Source: Thiomicrospira aerophila AL3
GTDB lineage: Bacteria; Pseudomonadota; Gammaproteobacteria; Thiomicrospirales; Thiomicrospiraceae
Assembly: GCF_000227665.2 (NCBI RefSeq)
Contig: NZ_CP007030.1
Coordinates: 2,094,360 to 2,158,359, forward strand
Direction of reading: 5' to 3'
DNA: 64,000 bases
The notes under the pieces were generated by a model, which was given only the letters and a program-made list of their open reading frames with translations, did no database searches and was not told where the DNA came from. Shown here in pieces: positions 55,449 to 63,879 of the stretch. How positions within the stretch are numbered: position 1 is the first letter of the stretch; each line of letters opens with the position of its first letter. A program made the position numbers and the translations under genes.

Positions 55449-55472
55449 AACCATATATTTAAGGAGCAAGCG

Positions 55473-56006
55473 ATGAAATTTGTAGGCATTAGCGGCAGTC
55501 TTCGTGCCGCTTCAACCAATACGGCGTTATTACGCGCCACCCAAGAATTGTTACCAGAAGGCGTTACCATGGAGATGGTGACCTTAAACGCCCTGCCGAT
55601 GCTAAACCCAGACGATTTAGCTAACGGCTTTCCAGATTTAGTAAATCAGTTAGCGGCGCAGGCAAAAGCGGCCGATGCCTTAATTTTAGCCACGCCTGAA
55701 TATAATTATTCAATTAGCGCAGCCCTCAAGAATTACATTGATTGGCTATCGATTCATCCTGATGCACCGTTTAAACACAAGCCGATTGCGATTATGAGTT
55801 CAAGCCCAGGTATCTTTGGTGGCGCACGAGCGCAATATCATTTACGCCAAATGTTTATCTATGCAGATGCGAAAGTGCTGAACGGCCCTGAAATCATGGT
55901 CGGACTAAGTGGAGAAAAAATCACTGAACAGGGTGAGCTAGTTGATGCGGCTTCACGTGATTTAATTGCCCAGCAAATGCAGGCCTTGGCAAAGCTCGCA
56001 AGTTAA
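55473..56006 (+). CDS. NADPH-dependent FMN reductase (ChrR/YieF-like)
   Basis: A 177-residue flavodoxin-fold reductase: phosphate-binding loop GISGSLRAASTNTALL (about 4-19) and TPEYNYSISAALKNYIDW (about 75-92), the flavin contact of the ChrR/YieF/azoreductase group. It probably reduces quinones, azo compounds or chromate by two electrons, limiting redox cycling. It has a clear AAGGAG site and shares the pirin transcript. It converges on the mltC-like gene with a 4-bp overlap. Confidence 0.92.
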   Translation: MKFVGISGSLRAASTNTALLRATQELLPEGVTMEMVTLNALPMLNPDDLANGFPDLVNQLAAQAKAADALILATPEYNYSISAALKNYIDWLSIHPDAPFKHKPIAIMSSSPGIFGGARAQYHLRQMFIYADAKVLNGPEIMVGLSGEKITEQGELVDAASRDLIAQQMQALAKLAS

Positions 56007-57154
56007 ATATATTTGCGTTGGAACTCGGTGACCTTTTGCATATAGCGCCGAGTTTCAGCAAAAGGCAAATGTCGAACTAAATGCTGATAAACCTGTTGCG
56101 GTTGCATGCGGTTAATCTGCTCAAAAGCTCGACTCCTATCATTATCAAATGCACGTAATACATTCCCCGAGCCGGTGTTGTAGCCGGCAATCACGCAATA
56201 TTCTCGACTTAATGGATTATTCACCCTTACCAAATAACGGGTGTCTAAAATAGATAAATAGCCTACACCCATTCGAATATTATTGTCCGGAACAAACAAG
56301 TAATCGCGTGTTGGCGTGCCAGGACGTTTATAAATAAGTTCGTGAGCATCGCGGCCAGCAGTGGTCGGTACAATCTGCATTAAACCATACGCAGGAATGT
56401 GGCTCATGGCATAGGGGTTAAAACTACTTTCCGCCTCCATAATGGCATAGATTAAGTCGGGACGAATATTGTAAGTACGACTATGACGGCGCACAGAGTC
56501 AGCAAATTTAGTCTGCTGTTGACGATCAAGCTGTGCCGAGAGCGCAAATTCAACAAAAAATCGATCAGGTTGGCCGCGTTGGCGCAGGGTTTGGCGCTGA
56601 TTGTTAGCCAGGTGTTGCGCATATTGTGTGGCACGCCACTCAAACTGTACTATCTGTCCCTGGTGATCTCTCACCAGTGGATATAAAAAAGGTTGACCTG
56701 AGCCGCGAATTGGTTGGTCGCTTAATAAATCAACCTGGTCGGGCCGGTCGGGAGTCAGTAAGGTGGTGATAATCGCTTTTTGTAACACAGCACGATCTTC
56801 ATTTAAGCTTTCAACTCTAACTAACCGTGTTTCAAAATTAACAATTGCCCGTGTTTCAAAGTCATCACTGTATTTTACAAATTCTTGCGGACTGGCGGTT
56901 TTTTCATCGCCCCACTTGCGGGCTAAAAACGATACCAGTTCTTGCAGTTGATCCCGGACGAGCCGATCAATTTCTGGTACACCTGACACGGGAATTTGGC
57001 TGGTGATCGCTTTATCAAGCCGACCTTCAGATAGATTGCGACCAACCTGAATCGATTGACGTACTTCATTAGGGCTACAACCTGCGGTGAGCAGGCCTGC
57101 TGATAGCCATCCCAGTGAATGGGTCATGTGTTGGATAAATTGACGACGTTTCAT
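56003..57154 (-). CDS. mltC: MltC-like membrane-bound lytic murein transglycosylase
   Basis: A lipoprotein of about 383 residues. The N-terminus KRRQFIQH followed by a hydrophobic stretch and LLTAGC is a twin-arginine-like signal with lipobox. An MltC N-terminal (DUF3393-like) domain runs to about 185, then an SLT domain with catalytic Glu in IMEAESSFNPYA and GLMQIVPTTAGRD, and YCVIAGYNTGSGNV. It cleaves peptidoglycan to 1,6-anhydro products at the outer membrane. ATG at 57154 is used; an ATG at 57163 would add three residues. A degenerate parS-like site overlaps this start, and a CAGGCCTG copy at 57092 encodes part of the signal peptide. Confidence 0.92.
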   Translation of the reverse strand: MKRRQFIQHMTHSLGWLSAGLLTAGCSPNEVRQSIQVGRNLSEGRLDKAITSQIPVSGVPEIDRLVRDQLQELVSFLARKWGDEKTASPQEFVKYSDDFETRAIVNFETRLVRVESLNEDRAVLQKAIITTLLTPDRPDQVDLLSDQPIRGSGQPFLYPLVRDHQGQIVQFEWRATQYAQHLANNQRQTLRQRGQPDRFFVEFALSAQLDRQQQTKFADSVRRHSRTYNIRPDLIYAIMEAESSFNPYAMSHIPAYGLMQIVPTTAGRDAHELIYKRPGTPTRDYLFVPDNNIRMGVGYLSILDTRYLVRVNNPLSREYCVIAGYNTGSGNVLRAFDNDRSRAFEQINRMQPQQVYQHLVRHLPFAETRRYMQKVTEFQRKYI

Positions 57155-57162
57155 GTGGAACA
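57147..57162. other. parS-like partition site 4 (degenerate)
   Basis: CGTTTCATGTGGAACA differs from the parS consensus at three positions but keeps two-fold symmetry. It overlaps the start codon of the mltC-like gene. Its binding by ParB is less certain than at the other three sites. Confidence 0.5.
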
Positions 57163-57223
57163 TTATGCCAAAAAATTGTGCTCAGGGCACAGAAAGACTT
57201 GACAGCTTTAGTATAATAATTAG

Positions 57224-57619
57224 ATGAAAAGACTTTTTTTGTTGTGGACATTAATTTTTAGTTTTATCAGTGTGCCAGGCCTGGCGCTGATACACGATGT
57301 TGCACACCCTTTTCATGCCCATTTGTATGATCACCAGCACAGTCATCACGACCAGCACAGTCATGCAGATCATTCGCAGCAGCAGGCTCACCATGCTCAC
57401 CAACACCTTCCCTTCTCGGCCTTCCACGATGCGCTAGAAACCTGGTTATGCGAACTCTATGAAGTGACGTCAACCACCGCCGTCACCGATCGTGCATATC
57501 TACTACTAAGTGATTTCCCGTTATATACCACCTATGCCCTGCCAAGCTGGGTCAAGGTCTATTCTCCTGGCTTTTATCCTGACTTTTGGGGACGCGCCCC
57601 ACCGTTTGTCCTAATTTAA
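57224..57619 (+). CDS. Histidine-rich exported protein
   Basis: A 131-residue protein with a signal peptide (about 1-21). Residues about 23-62 contain 15 His among runs such as HQHSHHDQHSHADHS, a typical transition-metal (zinc, nickel or cobalt) buffering tract. The rest has one Cys (WLCELYE) and a C-terminal aromatic/proline-rich end. It precedes two TonB-dependent receptors, the second also with a His-rich loop, so it probably binds zinc in the periplasm. I do not recognise a named family. No good ribosome binding site is seen before the ATG. A CAGGCCTG copy at 57276 encodes the end of the signal peptide. Confidence 0.7.
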   Translation: MKRLFLLWTLIFSFISVPGLALIHDVAHPFHAHLYDHQHSHHDQHSHADHSQQQAHHAHQHLPFSAFHDALETWLCELYEVTSTTAVTDRAYLLLSDFPLYTTYALPSWVKVYSPGFYPDFWGRAPPFVLI

Positions 57620-57712
57620 CTGCATTTTTAACCCAATTGCCTCACTCGTCCTCACGGCTGCCCCGTTTGTAGTCTTGAGCGCGAGTGGGCGTGCATTAAA
57701 TTAAGGATAACT

Positions 57713-59809
57713 ATGAACACCTATTTAAAACCTATAAACCTTGCGATTACCTCATTATTAGCGACGAGTCCACTGCTTGTGAGCGCGAACACCGATCATC
57801 ACCAGGTGAGTGAACAGGCCAGCGACAACACCTTGCCCAGTATTCAAGTGGGCCGGGATGTGCCTAACAATACCTTCGAGCGCGACGTCGATCTTGCTTC
57901 AGCCGAACTCTATCAAGCGAAAACGCTCAATGATTTGTTTCGCCTTGATCCTGCTATTCGTGTGGTCAGCGGTTCAACCCGTAATGGCCAAAAAATTGTG
58001 CTACGCGGGGTGGAAGATTTAAATCTCAATATTCAAATAGACGGCGCGCGTCAAGGTGCGAATTTGTTTCATCACCAAGGACGCTTACAAATTGATCCCG
58101 CGCTTTATAAGCAAGTGCGGGTCTTTAGTGGTCCAGCGCCAGCTGATGCCGGGCCAGGTGCGTTAGGTGGCAGCGTGCAATTTGAAACCGTCGATGCGCA
58201 GGACTGGTTACGCCCGGGCGAAACCATCGGCGCACGTCTTGGTGGACACTATGAATCGGCACGGGATTTAGGCGGCCTAACCACGTCTGTTTATGGTCAA
58301 TTGGATGACTACACTGGCTTGTTAGCCTATATGCGTCGTACTCAAAACAGCGATCTGCGTGCGGGTGGCGGTGAAACCGTGCCTTCAACGGCGGGATCAC
58401 ACAATAATTACTTGCTAAAACTCAGTATGCTAGACCGTAATGATCATAGTCTGCGCATCAGTGCGCAAGCCAGTGAGGATTTGGGCGGACAGTTCCGCGC
58501 GAATTTTCCTGACGGCGCACAATCCCCTTTGCAGCGTAGTGATGATCAACGTATCTACGAGCAGCGCCAAACGATCAGTTATGGCTATAACCCGTCTGAT
58601 GAAAAAATTGATATGCAGCTTAGGGTATATCACAGCGAGAACGGCTTAGATGTCGCGCTACCTAATCGACTCGCAGAATTAGCCCTGACCGAATCTTATG
58701 GCATGAATTTGTTTAATACCAGCCGTTTTAGTTGGGGAGCGACCAACCATGCCTTGACCTACGGCACGAATTATTTTCGTGATGAAAATCGTTATCGCAC
58801 CACCGGTGATGCACGCAGTGAGTTTGCCATTAATCATGGCCTGTATCTGCAGGATCGCATGAGCTATGGCCCGGTGCGCTTGAGTGGCGGTCTGCGTTAC
58901 GACAGTTACTACAGTCGCTTAGATAATCAATATCGCAATGCGGGCAGCGGTTGGTCGCCTAACCTAAGTGGTGAGTGGGATCTACTCACCGGTCAGCAAC
59001 AGGTCACCCTCTTTGCCGGTTACGGTGAGTCATTACGCGGTTCACGGTTAAATCAAGCCTACTGGTTGTCGAAGTATCCAAGACCAGGTGATGGTGAAAC
59101 TTTTGAACTGGGCGAAAACGGCAAGATTAAACCTGAACGGGCGATCTTGCATGAAGCCGGTGTGCGTTGGCACAGTGATGAGGTGTTTACGCGCGATGAT
59201 CATGCCGGACTCGAGTTAACCGTTTATAAAACACGGATTAAGGATTATTGGCTAACCTCCGGTGAAGGGGCAGGCGCACTTACAAAAGATTTTAAAAATG
59301 CGTCAGGCGACATTATCAGCGAAGGCTATGAATTGCGAGGTCATTGGGGCTTGAACCGTGTGTTGCTTGAAGCCGCTTATAGCCATAACAAACTACGTGG
59401 CTATGATGGATTGCCAGCCGATACCGCTGGTACATCAGCAAGAGTCGGTAGTTCTGTCGGTGACAAGCTGGTACTAAACGGGCTATGGCAAGCGCAGGAT
59501 AATCTTGCTTTGGGTTATACCTTTACGGGTGTTGCCAAATTAACGGATAAGCATCCTGATACAGTTGGTCCACCCGCGAATCGATTTTCGCGAGCGGATA
59601 AACCCGGCTATATCACCCATGATGTCCAGGTGCAGTGGCAGCCGGCGGCAGTGGCCAAGCAGGCCTTGCGCTTAACCGCCGCATTAGAAAACATTTTCGA
59701 TACCCGCTATGCCGATCATGCTTCAGTGCGTATTGCGCAAAATGGACAGGAGTTCACCACATTGGATGCAGGTCGCAACCTGCGCCTGAGTGCCGAGTGG
59801 CAGTTTTAA
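57713..59809 (+). CDS. TonB-dependent outer-membrane receptor (haem/transferrin-receptor-like)
   Basis: A 698-residue receptor: signal peptide (about 1-25), plug domain (about 45-165) with LNDLFRLDPAIRVVSGSTRNGQKIVLRGVEDLNLNIQIDG-type features (read in short: DLFRLDPAIRV and GARQGANLFHHQGRLQIDP) and a 22-strand barrel to the terminal Phe. The plug segment PAPADAGPGALGGSVQFET is similar to haem and TbpA-type receptors (HmuR, HemR class). Substrate could be haem or, from context, a metal chelate. It has AAGGAT before the ATG and is followed after 42 bp by a ZnuD-like receptor. Confidence 0.85.
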   Translation: MNTYLKPINLAITSLLATSPLLVSANTDHHQVSEQASDNTLPSIQVGRDVPNNTFERDVDLASAELYQAKTLNDLFRLDPAIRVVSGSTRNGQKIVLRGVEDLNLNIQIDGARQGANLFHHQGRLQIDPALYKQVRVFSGPAPADAGPGALGGSVQFETVDAQDWLRPGETIGARLGGHYESARDLGGLTTSVYGQLDDYTGLLAYMRRTQNSDLRAGGGETVPSTAGSHNNYLLKLSMLDRNDHSLRISAQASEDLGGQFRANFPDGAQSPLQRSDDQRIYEQRQTISYGYNPSDEKIDMQLRVYHSENGLDVALPNRLAELALTESYGMNLFNTSRFSWGATNHALTYGTNYFRDENRYRTTGDARSEFAINHGLYLQDRMSYGPVRLSGGLRYDSYYSRLDNQYRNAGSGWSPNLSGEWDLLTGQQQVTLFAGYGESLRGSRLNQAYWLSKYPRPGDGETFELGENGKIKPERAILHEAGVRWHSDEVFTRDDHAGLELTVYKTRIKDYWLTSGEGAGALTKDFKNASGDIISEGYELRGHWGLNRVLLEAAYSHNKLRGYDGLPADTAGTSARVGSSVGDKLVLNGLWQAQDNLALGYTFTGVAKLTDKHPDTVGPPANRFSRADKPGYITHDVQVQWQPAAVAKQALRLTAALENIFDTRYADHASVRIAQNGQEFTTLDAGRNLRLSAEWQF

Positions 59810-59851
59810 GCCGCGTTTTAAAAATAAAAACATAATAAGGAGCGATAAAAA

Positions 59852-62053
59852 TTGAAACACCATAAGCTGTACCTTGCCCTAGCGGGCGTCATCTGTGTAC
59901 CCCAGTCTGTGTTAGCCTTGGCTGAATCAGATATGCATTTGGCCCCCGTGATCGTGACGGGATCACCGGTACACGGTCACACGGCCTTTGAATTACCGAC
60001 TCAAATTAGTGTGTTAAGCGGGGCTGATCAACATTTGATGGATCGCGCTAATTTAGGCGCCAGTCTGGAGCGTTTACCTGGCGTGAATAATCAGAGCACA
60101 GGTGCGGCCACCGGTAAACCGGTTATTCGTGGTTTATCAGGTGAGCGAGTTAAAGTCTTGGTCAATGGTGCAGTACAAGATTTTCAAAATTATGGTGTCC
60201 AACATACCCCGCCGGTTGAAAGTTTATTCGCTGAACGTATCGAAGTTATTCGTGGCCCGCAAGGGGTTTTGTTCGGAGGGAGTGCGTTAGGTGGCGCGGT
60301 GAATTTGGTCGCGCCACGCTTTGAGTTTGCGCCAGCAGGTGCAACACAACAATCGGCTCAATTTGATGCGGGCGTCACCTCTAATCCCCGTGGCGCGCTG
60401 TTAGGTGCAAAAGGTGCGTTTAGTAACCAAGATTGGTCATTACAGCTAGGTGTGGTGGGCCGTAAAGCAGGCGATATAGTGACGCCGCGAGGCAAAACAG
60501 CGGACAACGATCCCGATGCCGAGCCTAGTGATCGCCCCCTGTTTGTGGGTAGCACCCCTTTCACTAATCACGAAAATACCGCATTTACACTAGGTTTGGC
60601 TAATCGTCAGCATTGGGGTCAGTTAGAAACGCGTTATCGCTATTGGCAGTCAAAGCAAAATATTCTTGCTGTGCATGAAGACCATGACGATGATGAGTTT
60701 GAGGCCGAACCCGCTGGGCATATCAAAACCCAGCATCAGTGGCAATTAGGCGCCGAGATTGATCTTGCCCATAACTGGTTGTTTAAGCCAAGTTATACCT
60801 ATACCGACAATCGTTTGCAGGAAAGTCATGATACGCGCTTTGAGGACTTTGGTAATCACCATGGTCATCATCACGGGCATGATCATGATGATTTGGATTT
60901 GCGTAACCAGCGTCATGATATCCATTTGGCTTTCCAGCATCCAAAAGTTGGTCCCTGGGAAGGTGAGTTTGGGATTGAGTTTATGCGTAAAAACCAACGC
61001 TTAGTCAGTGGTGAGCTATCCCCAAGCGGCAGCGAGCAAGGTCATAGTGTGTATCTCTTTGAAGAAGCCGATATGGGGCGTTGGTTATGGCAATTGGGCG
61101 CACGGCATGATGTGCAGCGTCTAAAGGCGAACTTGAGTCACGATAACGAGCACTTTATTGAAGACCTTGAAGTCTTTGATGCGACTAACAATGAACAAAC
61201 CTTTGCTAATACCAGCTTGGCTGCAGGGGTCACCTATCGGATTGCACCGGCTTGGGCGGTGGCCGCGAATATTTCACAAGGCTATCGTGCGCCGAGTTTA
61301 TATGAGTTGTATGCGGGCGGTAGCCATAGTGGCGTGAATGCGGTTCAAATTGGTGACCCCAATTTAAAAGCGGAGCGTGCGCTTAATGTTGATTTAAGCT
61401 TGCGCTATCAAACGCAACCCAGTCAGTGGCAGGTAACGGTCTATCAAAAGCATATCGATAACTATATCTATTTGGCCAATACCGGCCAATTCCGTGATAA
61501 AGAGGATCATTACAAGGTTTGTACTGACCCAACTGAACACAGCTGTATTCGTGAAATGAAGGCAGAGCAAACCAACGGCGTGATTCAAGGTTTAGAGCTG
61601 GAATGGCAGCAGGCCTGGTCAGCAAATTGGCACACCTACGCTAACCTTGAGTTGATTTCGGGACGTGATCGCGACAATAGCCGTGATTTACCCTTGATTC
61701 CGGCCAATAATGCCCTAGTTGAGTTGCAATATCACTTTACTCAATTAAGCTGGCAGGAATCGGCGCAATTGCGTTTAGGGGTAAAAGCCGTGGCAGCAAG
61801 AACATCACCTGGCGATTTTGAACCCTTTGGCCAGTTCGATGATGAGCCGATAGGGGTGGCGTCAACCGATGCCTACAGTGTCTGGCATTTGGCTTACCAA
61901 ACCGATTGGCGGGTCAATGGGCAAACCTGGCAGGTGACCGCGCGGGTGGATAATCTTTTTGATACCGCTTACCGTGACTATTTAAACACCTATAAGGGCT
62001 TTGCACAGGATTTAGGGCGCAGTGTGGCCTTATCAGCCCGCTTAAGCTTTTAA
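59852..62053 (+). CDS. ZnuD-like TonB-dependent receptor
   Basis: A 733-residue receptor: signal peptide (about 1-23), plug (about 28-150; LPTQISVLSG, LERLPGVNNQS, PVIRGLSGERVKVLVNG, EVIRGPQGVLFGGSALGG) and barrel with C-terminal Phe. An external loop near residues 330-350 is very His/Asp-rich (NHHGHHHGHDHDDLD), and another acidic run HEDHDDDEFE is near 271, as in ZnuD zinc receptors. Uptake of zinc is the best guess. The start is TTG at 59852, supported by AAGGAG 9 bases upstream. It converges on the nuclease gene with a hairpin between. A CAGGCCTG copy at 61610 encodes QAWS. Confidence 0.87.
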   Translation: MKHHKLYLALAGVICVPQSVLALAESDMHLAPVIVTGSPVHGHTAFELPTQISVLSGADQHLMDRANLGASLERLPGVNNQSTGAATGKPVIRGLSGERVKVLVNGAVQDFQNYGVQHTPPVESLFAERIEVIRGPQGVLFGGSALGGAVNLVAPRFEFAPAGATQQSAQFDAGVTSNPRGALLGAKGAFSNQDWSLQLGVVGRKAGDIVTPRGKTADNDPDAEPSDRPLFVGSTPFTNHENTAFTLGLANRQHWGQLETRYRYWQSKQNILAVHEDHDDDEFEAEPAGHIKTQHQWQLGAEIDLAHNWLFKPSYTYTDNRLQESHDTRFEDFGNHHGHHHGHDHDDLDLRNQRHDIHLAFQHPKVGPWEGEFGIEFMRKNQRLVSGELSPSGSEQGHSVYLFEEADMGRWLWQLGARHDVQRLKANLSHDNEHFIEDLEVFDATNNEQTFANTSLAAGVTYRIAPAWAVAANISQGYRAPSLYELYAGGSHSGVNAVQIGDPNLKAERALNVDLSLRYQTQPSQWQVTVYQKHIDNYIYLANTGQFRDKEDHYKVCTDPTEHSCIREMKAEQTNGVIQGLELEWQQAWSANWHTYANLELISGRDRDNSRDLPLIPANNALVELQYHFTQLSWQESAQLRLGVKAVAARTSPGDFEPFGQFDDEPIGVASTDAYSVWHLAYQTDWRVNGQTWQVTARVDNLFDTAYRDYLNTYKGFAQDLGRSVALSARLSF

Positions 62054-62065
62054 GTTATAGTGGTT

Positions 62066-62097
62066 AATCAGCGCGCTTAAAAACGGGCGCGCTGATT
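62066..62097. terminator. Hairpin between ZnuD-like receptor and nuclease genes
   Basis: AATCAGCGCGC and GCGCGCTGATT form an 11-bp stem with a 10-base loop that contains the nuclease stop codon. There is no clear T run on either side, so it may be a weak bidirectional terminator or an mRNA 3'-end stabiliser. Confidence 0.45.
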
Positions 62098-63048
62098 GGC
62101 TAAACGCTGGGTTAATCCCCAGCTATCCTTATCTATCAAAGTTTCGATATAGTTTTCGACCCCATCATCTAACTGGTGAAAGAAGTTCAGTCCAGTGCGT
62201 TTTTCAATGTCGCGTACGGTCACCACCAGCGTCCTCAAATCCTCGTCTCCTTTTACATTTTGCGGCACAATAAAAGCCAACACTTTGGGCGGTTGATCGG
62301 CTGTTTCACCAGGCTGAATAAAAATTTTATAAAAGCTATCGGGTATCGCAATGCGCTTGGGCGAGCTTGGCAAAAAATTGGGTTTGTCGCTAAAAATGGG
62401 ACCTGTTATCACCCAAAATGGCCCATGAGCTTGCGAAAATTGATTGGCCGCCAGCGCTTCAATCCGTTGCCAAGTCCGTCGATTGAGGTCAGGACGCTGG
62501 GGGGAAATGTTGGTCATTAAAAAGGTTTGGTGTTGTGCTTGCGCGCCATAGCGGGTTGCGATGACATGGTTAGGGGCTAAATGACCGCGATCATAGCCTG
62601 ACCCTGTATAGTCTTCGTGGGTAATACAGGCAACAAAGGTTAAACAACGTAAACTGCGCCAATCACTGTCAAAGCGGCTTGGTCTTGGCAAATTGGCCGC
62701 ATTATCGGGACGGGGTAACACCTGATAACTCACCCAAAGTGGATTGCCAAGCCAATCAGAATAGCCGACCATAAAGGCATCATTACGAATAATCCGCTTG
62801 GTCAGCTGGGTTTGCCAGTCTTGATGTACAGGCACACCAGCAAACACCATTGCTGGACGAGCAATATAATGTTCATAACTATACCAGCCGGCCATGACGA
62901 GCATCAGCAGGCCTGCTACTAGCCAGGTTTTTTTGCGTCGACCTGCTTGAAATGGATTGCCGGTTTTAGCAGCTGGGCTGCGTCGTTTGGTGGGAGCTCG
63001 CGCTGGCGATTTGGCTTTGGTTCGACTGGGTGCGCGTGTTGAACTCAT
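62077..63048 (-). CDS. Membrane-anchored DNA/RNA non-specific endonuclease with basic tail
   Basis: A 323-residue protein. The first about 40 residues are a Lys/Arg/Ser/Pro/Ala-rich basic tail (APSRTKAKSPARAPTKRR) similar in composition to histone H1 tails. One membrane helix follows (about 42-58), then a periplasmic NUC/EndA-type nuclease domain with YDRGHLAPNH (catalytic His156) and NISPQRPDLNRRTWQRIE for metal binding. Candidate roles are nutrient DNA degradation or processing DNA during uptake; the cytoplasmic basic tail could contact nucleoid DNA. It overlaps cmoM by 4 bp. A CAGGCCTG copy at 62908 encodes part of the membrane helix. Confidence 0.87.
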   Translation of the reverse strand: MSSTRAPSRTKAKSPARAPTKRRSPAAKTGNPFQAGRRKKTWLVAGLLMLVMAGWYSYEHYIARPAMVFAGVPVHQDWQTQLTKRIIRNDAFMVGYSDWLGNPLWVSYQVLPRPDNAANLPRPSRFDSDWRSLRCLTFVACITHEDYTGSGYDRGHLAPNHVIATRYGAQAQHQTFLMTNISPQRPDLNRRTWQRIEALAANQFSQAHGPFWVITGPIFSDKPNFLPSSPKRIAIPDSFYKIFIQPGETADQPPKVLAFIVPQNVKGDEDLRTLVVTVRDIEKRTGLNFFHQLDDGVENYIETLIDKDSWGLTQRLANQRARF

Positions 63049-63833
63049 AATGGATTCTCTTCAGTAATAGGTTTATAAGCGAGGATATGAATATAGCGAC
63101 CCATGTCGCGATAGGTGGGTTGGCGACAAAAACGCGCCTCTAATGCCATCAGTTCATCCTGATTACTTTGTGCCAACACTTCGTGGGTTAAGTAGTCGTG
63201 GAATACGCGAATACCGGTCTGCTGCTGACATTCAAAACCGGCCTCAGCCAACCAAGCTCGAACGGTTTCAGGATAATGTGGATGAGGTGGCGTGAGTTTT
63301 TTACCCTTGCCAATATAACCATCATCTAAAATATGTTGCCAGCGCCAACTGCCCTTTAATACATTGGTGTAAACAATCGCATTACGATTATAAAATAACA
63401 CCGACAAATAACCGCCCGGTTTCACTTTTGCCATAACCTGGTTAAAGGTAGCCTGCGGCTCGGCCAACCACTCTAGCACGGCGTGGAACAGCACTAAATC
63501 GAACTGCGGCAACTGGGGTGCCAAGGCTTGAGCCGGGCCAACTAAAAAATCAGCCGACAAGTTTTGTTCGTTAAAATCGGCTTGAGCACGTGCCACCATT
63601 TTTTTTGATAAATCGCTTAGCGTTAGCTTATGACCCGCTGCGGCAAACCAGCCAGCTATTTGGCCTAAACCGCAACCGGCATCCCAAATCTGCAAAGGCG
63701 TTTGCTGTTGCAGGCCTGCTAAATCTTCTTGCAAACACTGTAAGCGCCACGAACCTTTGAGGGTGCCATAGACTTTTTGCTCAAACTTGGCAATGAGGGG
63801 GTCGAAATTACGGTCTTTAAGGGGTTTACTCAT
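63045..63833 (-). CDS. cmoM: tRNA 5-carboxymethoxyuridine methyltransferase CmoM
   Basis: A 262-residue SAM methyltransferase closely resembling E. coli CmoM: DRNFDPLIAKFEQKVYGTLKG at the N-terminus, motif I IWDAGCGLGQIAGWF, LVLFHAVLEWLAEPQ, YLSVLFYNRNA, GIRVFHDYL, and YRDMGRYIHILAYKP at the end. It methylates cmo5U34 to mcmo5U in some tRNAs. The ATG at 63833 (MSKPLKDRNF) is used; a TTG at 63848 would add five residues. It is adjacent to the putative oriC and followed by the nuclease gene with a 4-bp overlap. A CAGGCCTG copy is at 63711. Confidence 0.94.
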   Translation of the reverse strand: MSKPLKDRNFDPLIAKFEQKVYGTLKGSWRLQCLQEDLAGLQQQTPLQIWDAGCGLGQIAGWFAAAGHKLTLSDLSKKMVARAQADFNEQNLSADFLVGPAQALAPQLPQFDLVLFHAVLEWLAEPQATFNQVMAKVKPGGYLSVLFYNRNAIVYTNVLKGSWRWQHILDDGYIGKGKKLTPPHPHYPETVRAWLAEAGFECQQQTGIRVFHDYLTHEVLAQSNQDELMALEARFCRQPTYRDMGRYIHILAYKPITEENPL

Positions 63834-63879
63834 GCTGGGATAGGTCAATTATTAAGGGTTATAAGGTTTAGGTGTTAGG

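Noticed and set aside
57199..57217. TTGACA followed by TATAAT before the His-rich protein gene
   Set aside because: The two hexamers are only 7 bases apart, too close for one sigma-70 promoter, so no promoter was called.
60746..61004. Open frames on both strands opposite the His-rich loop of the ZnuD-like receptor
   Set aside because: They are by-products of the CAT/GAT-rich repeat codons and lack initiation signals.
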